Source: PALSA-911 sp963839645 (lineage in GTDB: Bacteria; Pseudomonadota; Alphaproteobacteria; Acetobacterales; Acetobacteraceae). Taken from it: DNA of 64,000 bases. The notes under the pieces were generated by a model. That model saw only the letters and a list, made by a program, of their open reading frames with translations. It did not search any database and was not told the origin of the DNA. Below are positions 42,997-53,600 of the stretch, piece by piece; position 1 is the first letter of the stretch, and each line of letters begins with the position of its first letter. The stretch lies in the NCBI GenBank assembly GCA_963839645.1, contig CAWIVZ010000004.1:217139-281138 (forward strand), read 5' to 3'. The position numbers and the translations under genes are program-made.

Positions 42997-43416
42997 TCAG
43001 CCGGCGGTGACGCGGACCGACGTGGCGGCGGGGGCGGAAGCGAACATTTCGATGCGCAGGCCGTTGTCGGCGCCCCACTTCACGAACTCGGCCCAGACCT
43101 CGTGGGCGGTGTCCTCGGGCAGGCGCAGGTCGCGGTCGGGGCCCTTGCTGCCGTCGAATTCCTTCGGCACCGGGAACGGGCCCAGGGCGTCATCCACCAT
43201 CTGCTGCTTCTTGCGCTGCTTGGCCATCTGGCTGATCCGGCGGACGATTTCGGTGCGCAGGCCGGCGACGAACTTGGTGGCGCGCGGCACGCGGTCGCGC
43301 ATGTTGTCGGCGTCGATCTTGGCGTTGCGTTCCTGCATTGCCTGGACGTAGGCCTGTCTGGCGCTGTCGCCGGCGGTTTTCTGCTTGGCGAGGCGATCGG
43401 TAAGACTGTCCTGCAC
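42997..43416 (-). CDS. Hypothetical cytoplasmic helical protein
   Basis: 139 residues from a GTG at 43416, selected because AAGGA lies 6 bases before it. There is no signal peptide or membrane segment. The first 80 residues are charged and helical (SLTDRLAKQKTAGDSARQ, VRRISQMAKQRKKQQMVDD). The second part is shorter and probably globular (FDGSKGPDRDLRLPED, VWAEFVKWGADNGLRIEMFAS). I do not recognise a family. The gene is convergent with the lyase-family gene. Confidence 0.65.
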   Translation of the reverse strand: MQDSLTDRLAKQKTAGDSARQAYVQAMQERNAKIDADNMRDRVPRATKFVAGLRTEIVRRISQMAKQRKKQQMVDDALGPFPVPKEFDGSKGPDRDLRLPEDTAHEVWAEFVKWGADNGLRIEMFASAPAATSVRVTAG

Positions 43417-43629
43417 GTGTGGTCCTTGCAAAATGGAGCCGGGCGAGTTTGAGCGGGCGTTTATAGCCGATTTGGCCGCAATCTCAATCGGCCGGGTTGC
43501 ATGGGAGCCGCGCTGCCGGTGACGGAAAGCCTGCTTCCCCCGCCCGGAAGGCGCGATTTCACGTTTTCTTCAGACGCGGCATGGAAGATTGCCCGGAGGC
43601 ATTGCCGCCGGATCGGGGAACTCCAGACC

Positions 43630-45321
43630 ATGCAGATACTCAGCCGCCTGACGCTGCGAATGAAACTGATCGTGCTGCTCGGGCTGTCGGTCCTGGCCAT
43701 GCTTGCCGCCATCGGCGTGGGCGCGTCGGTGCTGCGCCAGCGCATGTATGACGACCGGGTGGATAAGCTGCAGGCGGTGGTGCAATCCGGCATCGGCATC
43801 GCCCAGGGGCTGGAGACGCAGGTGGCCGCCGGGCGGATGACGCGCGAACAGGCGGGGGTGCAGCTGCGCGAGGCGCTGCACGCCATCCGGTTCGACGGCG
43901 GGGAGGGCTATCTGACCGTGCAGAGCCCGGACGGCGGCATCGTGGTGCATGGCGCGGATCCCAGCCGGGAGGGCAAGCCGTCCACCGCCAAGGACAGCGA
44001 CGGCCGGCCGATCAGCGAGTTGATCCGCGCCACCCTGGCGCACGGCAATTCCGGCACGATCGGCTACATGTTCCCCCGGCCGGGCCACACCCAGCCGCTG
44101 CAGAAAATTTCGTATATTGAAAGGTTTGCGCCGGGCAACGTGGTGTTCCTGGCCGGCGCCTATACCGACGATCTGGACGCCGCGTTCCAGGCCGCCATGC
44201 TGCGGCTGGGCGGCCTCGCCGGGGTGATCCTGCTGGTTCTGGTGGCCGTGGGCTGGGCGATCAATTCCGACATCACGAAGTCGCTCGGGGCCTTGCGGGC
44301 GAGCATGCTGGCCCTGGCGCAAGGCGATCTGGCCGGCGAGGTGCCGGGCCGGGAGCGGCGCGACGAGGTGGGCGCGATGGCCCGCGCGGTGCAGGTGTTC
44401 AAGGAAAATGCCGGCCGGGCCGAGGCGCTGGAGGGCGATCGCAAGCTGACCGAATCCCGCGCCACGGAGGAGCGGCGGGTGGCGCTGGTCGGCCTCGCGG
44501 ACCGCTTCGACCGACAGGTGCGCGGCGTGGTGGACGTGGTGGCGGCGGCCGGAGCCAATATGAGCGAGGCGGCGAAGCAGGTGACGCGCACGGCGTCCGA
44601 GTCCTCCGGCCGGGCCGATGCGGCGCTGGCGCAGGCCGGCCAGGCGACGATGAACGTGCAGGGCGTGGCCGCGGCGGTGGAGGAGATGGCGGCGACGGGG
44701 GCGGAGATCAGCCGGCAGGTGTCGCAGGCCTCGGTGATCGCGCGCCAGGCGGCGGATGAGGGGCGGCGGACGAACGCCTCGGTCGCGGGGCTGGCGGAGG
44801 CGGCGCAGAAGGTGGGCGACGTGGTGCAGCTGATCCAGGACATCGCGGCCCAGACCAACCTGCTGGCGCTGAACGCGACGATCGAGGCGGCACGCGCGGG
44901 CGATGCCGGCAAGGGCTTCGCGGTGGTGGCCGGGGAGGTGAAAAGCCTGGCCAACCAGACCGCCAAGGCAACCGACGACATCCGCTCGCAGATCGCCGCG
45001 ATCCAGGCGGAGACGCGCTCGGCACTGGGGGCGATCCAGGAGATTTCCCGCACCGTGCAGGGGGTGGAGGAGATCGCCTCGTCGATTTCCGCCGCCGTGG
45101 AACAGCAGAGCGCGGCGATGCAGGAAATATCGGGCAATGTGCAGCAGGCGGCGGTGCGCACGCAGCATGCCGCCGAGGGCTTGCAACTGGTCTCCGGCGG
45201 GCTGACCGCGAACGGGGCCGCGGCGAGCGAGGTGCTCTCTTCTTCGGAGCGGCTGTCGGACCAGGCGCAGATACTGCGCCGGGAGGTCGACGGCTTCCTG
45301 GGAGCGATCCGGGCCGCCTGA
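43630..45321 (+). CDS. Methyl-accepting chemotaxis protein with a cache sensor domain
   Basis: 563 residues from ATG 43630; the longer frame from 43501 adds a non-conserved tail. First helix about 12-32, then a periplasmic single-cache domain (FDGGEGYLTVQSPDGGIVVHG, given by its ends FDGGEGYL and GGIVVHG), a second helix (about 190-212), HAMP, and the signalling hairpin (TNLLALNATIEAARAGDAGK, GFAVVAGEVKSLA). There is no CheR/CheB pentapeptide at the C-terminus (ends GAIRAA). It senses a small carboxylate-type ligand or similar, judged by the sCache fold. No che genes are nearby. Confidence 0.92.
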   Translation: MQILSRLTLRMKLIVLLGLSVLAMLAAIGVGASVLRQRMYDDRVDKLQAVVQSGIGIAQGLETQVAAGRMTREQAGVQLREALHAIRFDGGEGYLTVQSPDGGIVVHGADPSREGKPSTAKDSDGRPISELIRATLAHGNSGTIGYMFPRPGHTQPLQKISYIERFAPGNVVFLAGAYTDDLDAAFQAAMLRLGGLAGVILLVLVAVGWAINSDITKSLGALRASMLALAQGDLAGEVPGRERRDEVGAMARAVQVFKENAGRAEALEGDRKLTESRATEERRVALVGLADRFDRQVRGVVDVVAAAGANMSEAAKQVTRTASESSGRADAALAQAGQATMNVQGVAAAVEEMAATGAEISRQVSQASVIARQAADEGRRTNASVAGLAEAAQKVGDVVQLIQDIAAQTNLLALNATIEAARAGDAGKGFAVVAGEVKSLANQTAKATDDIRSQIAAIQAETRSALGAIQEISRTVQGVEEIASSISAAVEQQSAAMQEISGNVQQAAVRTQHAAEGLQLVSGGLTANGAAASEVLSSSERLSDQAQILRREVDGFLGAIRAA

Positions 45322-45423
45322 GACTCCCTGCGAGGCCGACGGCTGGCGTTCATCCGCGCGCTGGGTCATATCGGTTGTTTCGCGGCCGGGGTTGCCGGCC
45401 GGTAACAGCGAGGATGCAACCGG

Positions 45424-46599
45424 ATGCCGCAAGCGCGGACCGTGCCGGCGGACCGGCTGCCTTGGGCGTTGCTGGCGGCGGCGAGCCTGGGGATGTTCGC
45501 GGCTTCGGCCAGTGGAACGACCCGCGCGCCGTTCCTGATCGACATGGCGCGCGACCTGGATACCAGCCTGGCGCTGGTGGGCAATCTGGTGGCCGGAACA
45601 TCGATCACCTGGGGCCTGGCGTCGGCGTTCGCGGGGGCGCTGTCCGATCGGCTCGGCCGGCGGCCGTTCCTGATCGGCGGGCCGGTGGCGCTGGCGCTGT
45701 CGATGATCGGGGTGGCGACGGCGGGGGATTTTGTCGCGGTCGCGAGCTGGGCGATGCTGGCCGGCGCCTGCAGCGGCATGTTCACCGGTGCCATCTTCGC
45801 CGAGGTGTCCGCCCGGGTGGGCGACGGGCAGCAGGGCAGGGCACTGGGCTGGGTGATGAGCGGTCAATCGCTGACCCTGCTGGTCGGCGTGCCGCTGGCG
45901 GCCTGGGTCGGCGCGTATATCGGCTGGCGCGGGGTCAATCTTTGCGTCGGTGTGCTGGCCGCCGCCACGGCTGTCAGTTTTGTGCTGACCAGCGCGAAGC
46001 GGGCCGACAATGGCCGGGCTCCGGGGATGGCGGCGCCGTCCTTGCGGTCGGCGATGTCCGGGCCGGTGCTGCGGCTGCTGTCGATGGGGATCGCCGAGCG
46101 CGTCTGCTACGGGCTGACGGCGGTGTATTACGCGACGTTCCTGCAATCGACCTACGGCCTGAAGCTGAACGCGGTGGCGCTGCCGCTGGCGGTGTTCGCG
46201 ACCGGCAACATTCTCGGCACCATCGTCGGCGGACAACTGGCGGACCGGTTTCGGAACCGGTTGCGGATTTTCGCGTTGTCCATGCTGGGGTCCGGGGTGG
46301 CGGCGCTGGCGTTGTTCGGCTGGTGCCCCGATGTCTACACGTCGGTTGGCCTTGGATTTGTCTATGTGTTCCTCAACGGCATCGCGCGGCCGTCGCTGCT
46401 GGCGTCGCTGGCGGACACGCCGCCGCATATCCGCGGCACGGTGATGGGGCTGAACAGCACGTCGGCCAGCGTCGGCTGGATCGGCGCGGCCGGGCTGGGC
46501 GGCTGGATGATGGGCAGCTTCGGGTTCTCCGCCTTTGGGCCGCTGGCAGCGGGTATGGCGGCGCTGGCCGCGGGACTGGCGCTGGTGAACTGGCGCTAG
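45424..46599 (+). CDS. Major facilitator superfamily transporter
   Basis: 391 residues, about 12 membrane helices. Motif A is present in the loop after helix 2 (GALSDRLGRRPFLIGG) and its counterpart in the second half (GGQLADRFRNRL). The overall pattern resembles sugar-efflux or drug:H+ antiporter MFS proteins (DHA1-like). Substrate unknown. It lies 102 bases after the MCP and is followed by two hairpin elements. Confidence 0.9.
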   Translation: MPQARTVPADRLPWALLAAASLGMFAASASGTTRAPFLIDMARDLDTSLALVGNLVAGTSITWGLASAFAGALSDRLGRRPFLIGGPVALALSMIGVATAGDFVAVASWAMLAGACSGMFTGAIFAEVSARVGDGQQGRALGWVMSGQSLTLLVGVPLAAWVGAYIGWRGVNLCVGVLAAATAVSFVLTSAKRADNGRAPGMAAPSLRSAMSGPVLRLLSMGIAERVCYGLTAVYYATFLQSTYGLKLNAVALPLAVFATGNILGTIVGGQLADRFRNRLRIFALSMLGSGVAALALFGWCPDVYTSVGLGFVYVFLNGIARPSLLASLADTPPHIRGTVMGLNSTSASVGWIGAAGLGGWMMGSFGFSAFGPLAAGMAALAAGLALVNWR

Positions 46600-46609
46600 T
46601 GGTCCGATG

Positions 46610-46633
46610 CCAACGGGCACTTCAGCCCGTTGG
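46610..46633 (+). terminator. Hairpin after the MFS gene
   Basis: Perfect 9-base stem CCAACGGGC (46610-46618) with GCCCGTTGG (46625-46633) and a 6-base loop, 10 bases after the stop codon. No T tract follows, so it may be a weak or Rho-assisted terminator. Confidence 0.45.
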
Positions 46634-46656
46634 CTGAATCGGCCCACAAAATCAAG

Positions 46657-46704
46657 CTAGTGCTCTGACGCATGCTGAACCATCCCAATGAGTCAGAGCA
46701 CTAG
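46657..46704. repeat. 13-base perfect inverted repeat, REP-like
   Basis: Arms CTAGTGCTCTGAC (46657-46669) and GTCAGAGCACTAG (46692-46704) flank a 22-base spacer. It sits between two genes on the same strand. The sharp CTAG ends and perfect arms suggest a dispersed extragenic palindrome or the footprint of a small mobile element. No second copy is seen in this window. Confidence 0.6.
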
Positions 46705-46779
46705 GGTGATCCGCCGGCACGTGCTTTTCGTATACGGTCGGTTGAAACGTTCGGAGATCTCGATGACGCAGCTTCAGGA

Positions 46780-47421
46780 ATGGTGAGACGATTGGCGGCT
46801 TTGGCATCCGCGGTGATGCTGGCGGCGTGCTCCGTGGTAGGCGTGCGCGCCGGCACCGAGACGCCGCGCTACGACGTGGTGGACCGGGTCGGGGATTTGG
46901 AAATCCGGCGCTATGCGCCGCGCCTGGCCGCCGAGACGGTGGTGGAAGGGGCGGAGGAGGCGGCCCGGTCGGCCGGCTTCCGCCGGATCGCGGCCTATAT
47001 CTTTGGCGACAACCGGGCGAAGGCGTCCATCGCCATGACCGCCCCGGTGGCGCAGTCTGGTGCTGGGCCTGCGCCGATCGCCATGACGGCGCCGGTGTCG
47101 GCGCGGCCGGCGGGCGATGGGAAATTCGCGATCCGGTTCTTCATGCCGTCGGAATACACGCTGCAGACGCTGCCCGAGCCGGTGGATGATGCCGTGAAGA
47201 TCGTCACCGTGCCGGAGGAGACGATGGCGGTGTATCGCTTCTCCGGCAGCCGTTCGGCCGCGGCGATGGCGCAGGCGCGGGCGTTGCTGCTGCGGCAGTT
47301 GCAGGGATCTGCCTGGCGGGTGGCGGGCGACCCGGTGGACTGGTTCTATGATCCGCCCTGGACGCTGCCGCCGTTGCGGCGCAACGAGGTGGCCGTCCCG
47401 GTGGTGCCGGCCGGTCCCTGA
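46780..47421 (+). CDS. SOUL heme-binding family lipoprotein
   Basis: 213 residues. Lipobox LAAC with lipidated Cys17, then the SOUL domain: YDVVDRVGDLEIRRYAPRLA, AAYIFGDNRAKASIAMTAPV, FMPSEYTLQTLPEP, and a terminal WFYDPPWTLPPLRRNEV. SOUL proteins bind heme or other tetrapyrroles. The hexapeptide IAMTAPV occurs twice close together, a local duplication. The start is uncertain: a 7-codon reading frame (MTQLQEW) with a better ribosome-binding site begins at 46763 and its stop overlaps this ATG. This suggests translational coupling or a one-base deletion at the true start. Confidence 0.88.
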   Translation: MVRRLAALASAVMLAACSVVGVRAGTETPRYDVVDRVGDLEIRRYAPRLAAETVVEGAEEAARSAGFRRIAAYIFGDNRAKASIAMTAPVAQSGAGPAPIAMTAPVSARPAGDGKFAIRFFMPSEYTLQTLPEPVDDAVKIVTVPEETMAVYRFSGSRSAAAMAQARALLLRQLQGSAWRVAGDPVDWFYDPPWTLPPLRRNEVAVPVVPAGP

Positions 47422-47437
47422 TCTCTGGGCGTGGTTC

Positions 47438-50400
47438 TCAGCTCAGCGCCGCCCGCACCGCGGCGATATAGGCCTCGCGGCTGTTTTCCGCGCGCAGCCT
47501 GGCGAGGGCGCCGGTCCGGATCGTCTGCCACAATTCCTCCGAGCGGTACAGCTCGACGATGTGCCGGGCGAAGGAAACGGGGTCGGTATCCTCGGCCGCC
47601 AGGATCTCGCGGCCGTTTTCCCATTGCAGCTGCCGGCGCAGGATTTCGGTGGCGACCACGGGCAGGCCATAGGACGCCGCGCTGTGCACCTTGTAGGGAA
47701 TGCCGGCGGCGAAGCGCGTCGGCGCGACGAAAATCCGGTGCTGGTTGTACACCGGCTGCAGGTCGGCCAGGGCGCCGCGCAGCGTGATCCGGGCGTGGTC
47801 GGCGAAGCGCGACAGGTCGACCGATGGCGCGGTGTAGCCAACGATGGTCAGGCGGGTTTCCCAGCCCAGTTCCTGTTCGACCAGCGGCAGGACCTCATCG
47901 ACGAACCAGCAGAGTGAATCGTAGTTCGGCGCGTCCATCGCGTGGATCGCGCCGACGAAGAGCATGCCGGCGCGGTCTTTCCAGGGGCGAGGGGTTTCGC
48001 GGATCTCCCGCATATGCCCGATCACCGAGACGCGCTGCAGGCCATGGGCGCGCAGCAGGGCGGCCTCGCTTTCGCTGACCGCGATCACCCGTTCGCATTG
48101 CGCGGCGTTGACCAGCTCACGCCCGATGGCGCCGGAGAGGTCGAACTCCTCGGCGCGACCGGTGGCCCCGGCGTCCTGCCGATCTTCCGCCCCTGCCAGG
48201 GGCTGCCGCGCGGCTTCGCGCAGCGCGGCGACGGCCTCGGTATCCAGGATCAGCCGCGGCATCCTGCCGTCGGCGCCGGCGAGCGCGGGCAGCATGGCGG
48301 CGGTCCGGTCCAGATTATGGGTGCGGCCGATCCAGACGAAATCGTAGTAGCCGGCCCGTTCGGCGAGGAATGCCGGCAGGTCGGCGATCGTGCGGTCGTG
48401 CATGATCTCCACCTCGTCCGGGATGTCGGCGAACATGGCGGCGAGGTCGACGCTGCGTGTCTCCACCGGAAAGATCGTCACCTGCATCCGCAAGTCCACC
48501 ATGACCCGGGCCAGATCGTTCGACCGGACATAACCCGAGCCGACCAGGCGCATCGGCGCCATGTCCTCGATGAACAGCACGCGCTGGCCGCGGAGCCTGT
48601 CCGTGCGCACCCCGTCCGTGCGCAGCGGGTTGAGCAGGGTGACATTGGAACCGGCGGCTTCGGGTTGGGCGAAATCGGGCGAGGAGGCGGGCGGGGCGAC
48701 GCTGCGGGCCCAGATCAGGTTCTTGTCGGCCGGAGGGGTTTTGCCCGCCAGCCAGGCGGCGTGTTTTTCGCGAAAGATGTGGTGGCAGCGCGCCATCTGG
48801 GTCTGGGCGTCCAGGCTGCTGGCGGCGGTACCGTATTCCAGGTGGTGGATCACCACGGCGGGATCGTAGACGACCCGGTAGCCGCTGCCGGCGATGCGTA
48901 CGCAGAGGTCCGCGTCCTCGAAATAGGCGGGGGCATAGGCTTCGTCGAAGCCGCCGAGGTCGCGCAGCACTCCGGCGCGCACCAGCAGGAACACGGCCGA
49001 ACAGAAATCGACATCGCGCACGAAATTGGCTTCCGGCGCCTGCGCCGATGCATCGCGCATGTAGCCCTGGGTGCTGCCATTCTGCCAGATGATGCTGCCG
49101 GCTTCCTGCAGCCGGCCATGCGTGCGGATCACCTTGCCGCCGACGGCGCCGATCTGCGGGTCCGACGACAGCCGGCGCAGCGCCGCGCTGATCGCGAAGG
49201 GGGCGAGCTCGATGTCGTTGTTGAGGTAGAGCACGGCATCGGCGGTGACGAAGTTCAGCGCCGCGTTGCAGCCGCGCAGATAGCCGATATTGCTGCTGAA
49301 GGCGACGATCCGGGCGCCGCGCAGATAGCGGCCGATATGCCGGGTTTCATCGCCGGAGCCGCTGTCGATCAGGATCAGTTCGATGGCGCCAGGATGATTC
49401 TGGCGCAGCGAACTCAGCGCCCGCATGGTCAGGGCGAAGTTGTCATGCGCCACCACGATGACGCTCAGCTCCGGCTTGCCGTCGAAGCTGAAATCGATGC
49501 CCTGGCGGGCCAGGCCGGGCAGCAGGTTGAACGCGGTAAGCCGGAACAGGGCCTTCGCCTGGGGTTCGTCCGGTGGTTCGTCCACCGGCGGCAGGGTGCG
49601 AAGCCCCTGGGCGCGGCCGATGGTCAGCAGGTGCACGAAGGCATCCGGCGCCGTTCCCGCCTCGATCGCCTCGGTCACCTGCGGGTACTGGTCGCGGTAG
49701 TATTGCAGGTCAATCGTCGGGTGCGGCGCGCGCAGTTCCCGGGCGCCGTTATGGATGAAGTGCCAGTAGCTGAACCGAAAGCTGCCGCTGGCGAACGCCG
49801 CGGCGACATCCGGATACCGCGTCATGTAGAACGCCTCGGAAAACTCCGGCAGCGGATCGAATTTCTCGGGGGTTTCATTGCAGATGTAATGATGCAGGGC
49901 GCAATGCCACTCGCCCCGGCCGATCGCCTCGGTGACTTCCGGATAGCGGGACCGGTACCATTTCGGATCGAAATAGACCGAGGTCCGTGCTTCCGCGCCG
50001 CCGGTCCGCAATCGCCGCAGGTAATGGCCAAAGGCGCCGCCGGGTTCCTCGCCGGGGCTTTCGTCCGGTCCGAGATGGGAGCGGTAATAGGCCGGCGAGA
50101 AGAGCACATGGGCGATGCGGTTCTCGAAGATGCCGGTGCGCAGATAATGGTTGTAAAAATCGCGATGGCCGCTGCTCCGCAGGGCCTCGGCGGTGAGGTC
50201 GGCGTTGCGGTGACGGTAATACAGCAGGTCGAACAGCCAATGCGGGCGGTTCGTCAGGTAGCCGGCCTGGCAGTAATGGTCGAAGCCGGAGGCGAACTGG
50301 CCGTCGCGAATCTGGGCGGCGACCGCGGGATGGGTTTGCAGGTACCAGGCCTCGTCGAAATACGGATTGGGCGAATGGCCGCGCGCCTGGCCGTGGCGCA

Positions 50401-50545
50401 GGTAGTAATCCACGACATCGTCAAAGCCCTGCGCCGGCAATTGCGCGGCGACGTCCGCATAGGTCTGGAGATACCAGTCCGGGTCGAACGCGGCCCAGGC
50501 GATCGCGCCGCCGCTCCGCAGCGTTTCGGCTGTCATGGACTGCAT
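47438..50545 (-). CDS. Giant two-domain glycosyltransferase (repeat region, GT2, GT4)
   Basis: 1035 residues from ATG 50545 (GAGGG ribosome-binding site; two other ATGs are near). Residues about 15-330 are five or six degenerate repeats of about 55 residues with the pattern FDPxWYLxxYPDVAxA...DxYLxxGxxEGxxP, found at the front of many surface-glycan transferases. Residues about 360-620 form a GT2 domain (ELSVIVVAHDNFALTMRAL, LYLNNDIELAP, YFEDADLCVRIAG). Residues about 680-1030 form a GT4-type domain (GMLFVGAIHAMDAPNYDSLC, FVAPTRFAAGIPYKVHSAAS). It probably builds a surface polysaccharide in two steps. No frameshift. Confidence 0.9.
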   Translation of the reverse strand: MQSMTAETLRSGGAIAWAAFDPDWYLQTYADVAAQLPAQGFDDVVDYYLRHGQARGHSPNPYFDEAWYLQTHPAVAAQIRDGQFASGFDHYCQAGYLTNRPHWLFDLLYYRHRNADLTAEALRSSGHRDFYNHYLRTGIFENRIAHVLFSPAYYRSHLGPDESPGEEPGGAFGHYLRRLRTGGAEARTSVYFDPKWYRSRYPEVTEAIGRGEWHCALHHYICNETPEKFDPLPEFSEAFYMTRYPDVAAAFASGSFRFSYWHFIHNGARELRAPHPTIDLQYYRDQYPQVTEAIEAGTAPDAFVHLLTIGRAQGLRTLPPVDEPPDEPQAKALFRLTAFNLLPGLARQGIDFSFDGKPELSVIVVAHDNFALTMRALSSLRQNHPGAIELILIDSGSGDETRHIGRYLRGARIVAFSSNIGYLRGCNAALNFVTADAVLYLNNDIELAPFAISAALRRLSSDPQIGAVGGKVIRTHGRLQEAGSIIWQNGSTQGYMRDASAQAPEANFVRDVDFCSAVFLLVRAGVLRDLGGFDEAYAPAYFEDADLCVRIAGSGYRVVYDPAVVIHHLEYGTAASSLDAQTQMARCHHIFREKHAAWLAGKTPPADKNLIWARSVAPPASSPDFAQPEAAGSNVTLLNPLRTDGVRTDRLRGQRVLFIEDMAPMRLVGSGYVRSNDLARVMVDLRMQVTIFPVETRSVDLAAMFADIPDEVEIMHDRTIADLPAFLAERAGYYDFVWIGRTHNLDRTAAMLPALAGADGRMPRLILDTEAVAALREAARQPLAGAEDRQDAGATGRAEEFDLSGAIGRELVNAAQCERVIAVSESEAALLRAHGLQRVSVIGHMREIRETPRPWKDRAGMLFVGAIHAMDAPNYDSLCWFVDEVLPLVEQELGWETRLTIVGYTAPSVDLSRFADHARITLRGALADLQPVYNQHRIFVAPTRFAAGIPYKVHSAASYGLPVVATEILRRQLQWENGREILAAEDTDPVSFARHIVELYRSEELWQTIRTGALARLRAENSREAYIAAVRAALS

Positions 50546-50672
50546 GGTGCCCTCAGGTCCGCTGGATCGCTGCCTCTCAGGATGTTCTGCCTCATTTCGC
50601 ATGGCTTGTTAAATCCCGGCGGGCCCGGCCCTATCGGCTCGCTGCGGGCGCTGGTTCGGGGCCGCGAGGGGA

Positions 50673-53600
50673 TCAGAGCCCCGCGCGCCTGGAGGACGGC
50701 GGCCGGGTGCGCGCCGGGGCCTGGCGCTTCCGGCCCTTGCCGTCGGGCGCCGGGCTCGAAGCGGCCGGCGATGACGGGTCCGGCGCGCGGCCCGACGGGG
50801 CAAGCGCCGCGAGCGGCAGGACCGGCGGGGCATCGGCGGGCGGGGGCAGGTGCAGGGCGATCCTGCCGGCGGCGGTCCGGCCAACATCCAGGTGGCCAAC
50901 ATCCAGATGGGAGAGCGCCCGGCGCGCCTGGGCATACACATCGGCCACGCGGATCTGGGTCATGCACTCCACCTGGCGCGGGCATTTCGCCGCGTCGTCG
51001 ATGTAGCAGGGCGCGCATTGGACGTTGCGGATCAGGCTGACGCCTTCCGCGTTCATCGGCCCCCACATCACCGGATCGACGAAGCCGGACTGCAATCCGA
51101 TGACCGGGATGCCGGCGCTGGCGGCCAGGTGCTTCGGGCCGCTGTCGCAGCCGATGAAGCAATCGACCGCGGTGATGACATCCAGCAATTCGTCGAGCGA
51201 ATAGCGGCCGAGAGCGTTGACCGCGCCCGCCTGGGTAAGGCTTTCGACGATGGCCGCCTCGCGGACCGCATCCGACGCCGCGCCGACCATCAGCACCGCA
51301 ATGCCATCCGCGTGCAGCAGGGCGACGAGGTCGCGCCACTTCTCGGCCGGCCACATCTTGATCTGATTGCCGGCGAACGGATGGATAACCACCTGGAGGG
51401 GGCGGGGGCGCAGACGGGGCTGGCCGGCCGGTTCGGCGCCGGCCGCCGCCACCTGGGACCCGCGCGGCCGCCAGATGTTTTCCTCCGGCGAGGCGAGCAC
51501 CGGAAAACGATCGCCGATCGCCATCACCAGGCGTCGCGCCTCGTCCGCGGCGCCGCTGTTCTTGCGCCAGGTGCGCAAATTGCCCGACCATTCGAGCGAG
51601 ACATCCAGCCACGGGTGCAGCAATCCTTGCGAGAACCCGGCGCGGAAAACAGCGTCCACCTGGGTCAGCAGCTGGCGCGTGTCGCCGTCCAGGCGCAGGT
51701 CGATGGCGAGGTCGTAGGTCTGTCCCGCCACCAGCTCGCGGAAGATCTGGCGGCCGGCTTCCTCGTCGAGCTCCCGGCCGTCACCGGACCGTTCGGCGTA
51801 GAAATTGAACAGCCGCACGCTGTCGAACAGTTCCAGCCGTTCCGCCAGGGAACGGTTCCAGGGGGCGACGACGGCGTCGATCGTCGCGTGCGGGAAGGTC
51901 TCGCGCAGCAGGCGGAAGGCGGGAACCGAGAGGGTGAAATCGCCGATATGGTCGAGCCGCAGGACCAGGATCCGGCGAATATCGCCGCGCAGGGCGGCGA
52001 TTTTGTGCGACCAGATGATGTCGCCGGGTTCGCGGTGGACCTTGTACATGCCGCTGTCGGTTTCGAACGCCGGATGGATGTAGGGATCGCCGAGCAAATG
52101 CCGGCGGCGCCATTTGCGGTCGTACAGATCCTCCAGCGGCTTCTCCTCGATCAGCGCGCGGGAGGTCTTCTCGAAATGAACCAGCGAGGCGGTCGGGATC
52201 ACCGCGACCTGCTGGCCTTCGGCGCTCAGCTTCATGTGGTAGTCGAGGTCGTTGAACGTCAGCGGCAAGGCTTCCTCGAAGCCGCCCACTTCGGTGTAGG
52301 TCTCGCGCCGGGTGAGGATGGCGGCGCCGAGCAGGGAGGTGCAGTTGCGCGGCACGAGATTGAGGCCCTCGCCGATGGCGGTTTCCGCGTCGGTGAAGGC
52401 GAAGTCGTTGCGCGCGGCGCCGACCCCGTCGAACACCGACACGCCGCAGGACTGGATGCTGCCCTGCGGGGTGAGCAGCCGGGGGGCAACGGCGCCGACC
52501 GAGGGCAGCGACAGATAGGCCAGCAGGCGGCGCAGCCATTGCGGGTCGGGCATCTCGATGTCGTCGTTGAGGAACAGCAACACCGTGCCGGTCGCCAGGG
52601 CGGCGCCGAAATTGTTGAACCGGGACCAGTTGAACGGCCCGATCATGGACAGGACCTGATCCGCCAGGCCGCGCACCTCGCGCTTCATCGCCAGGAAGGG
52701 CGGTGTGAAGGGCATGTGGTCGACGACGATGATTTCCAGGTTCGGATAATCGGTCCCCTCGCGCAGGCCGCGCAGGCAGGCGATCACGCGCCCGGCGGTG
52801 CCGATCGTGGGGACGATGACGGAAACGCGCGGCAGTTCCGCCTCGGCGCAGGTAAGCGTGAGGTGGCCGGATTGCATCGACAGCGGGCCGTAGAGCGACT
52901 CCATTTGGGCCAGCACGCGGTTGCGGGCCGCGATCGCGGCGGGGCCGGGGGTGAGGTCGTCGGTGTCGTAGGCGTGCCGGGAGAGGATTTCCGGGATGTG
53001 GGCGCAGGCTTCCGGCGTGCGGCAGGCGGCGAGCGGCAGCGACAGCAGATAATGGGCGACGTCGCCGGCGGCGAGATTGTCCAGCAATTCGCCGGTGATG
53101 CGCACGGCCCAGCCGCGGCCGACGAAATCGTGGTTCAGCAGGGTGATGAACGGCGCGCCGGGCACCTTGTAGATTGTGCGCGCGCGGCGCGGGGAAACGG
53201 CGGTTTCATCCCAGTAGACGAAGGTTTTTTCAGCGCGCTCCTGGTTGTGCAGGAACAGGCCGAGGCTCGGCGCGACCGTGTCGCCCTCGCGCAGGCCCAG
53301 GATCCATTCGTTCTCGCTGCCGCGCAGCGCGTGGGCCAGATCCGTTCCGCTGCGAAAGCCGGTGCAGCCTGCCGGCGGGTCGCCGGCCAGGCAATCGGCG
53401 TGGACCAGGATTTCCGGCCGAGCGCCATGGGCGGCGATGGCGAGGATGGAGGCGATGGTCGCCCGCAGCGGGGCGGCGGGGTCCGGCGTCGGTTCGGATG
53501 TTCGCTCCTGCGGCAGGACGACGAAGCAGGGGCGCGGCGCGGCGGCGGCGAGGCGGCGGGCGAGGAATTGTGTTTCGGCGAAGGACAGGCGGCGGAAACT

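Noticed and set aside
43570..46647. Open frame of 1025 codons on the - strand
   Set aside because: It is antisense to the MCP and MFS genes, which have complete family motifs. The translation is His/Arg/Gln-rich nonsense typical of GC-rich antisense frames.
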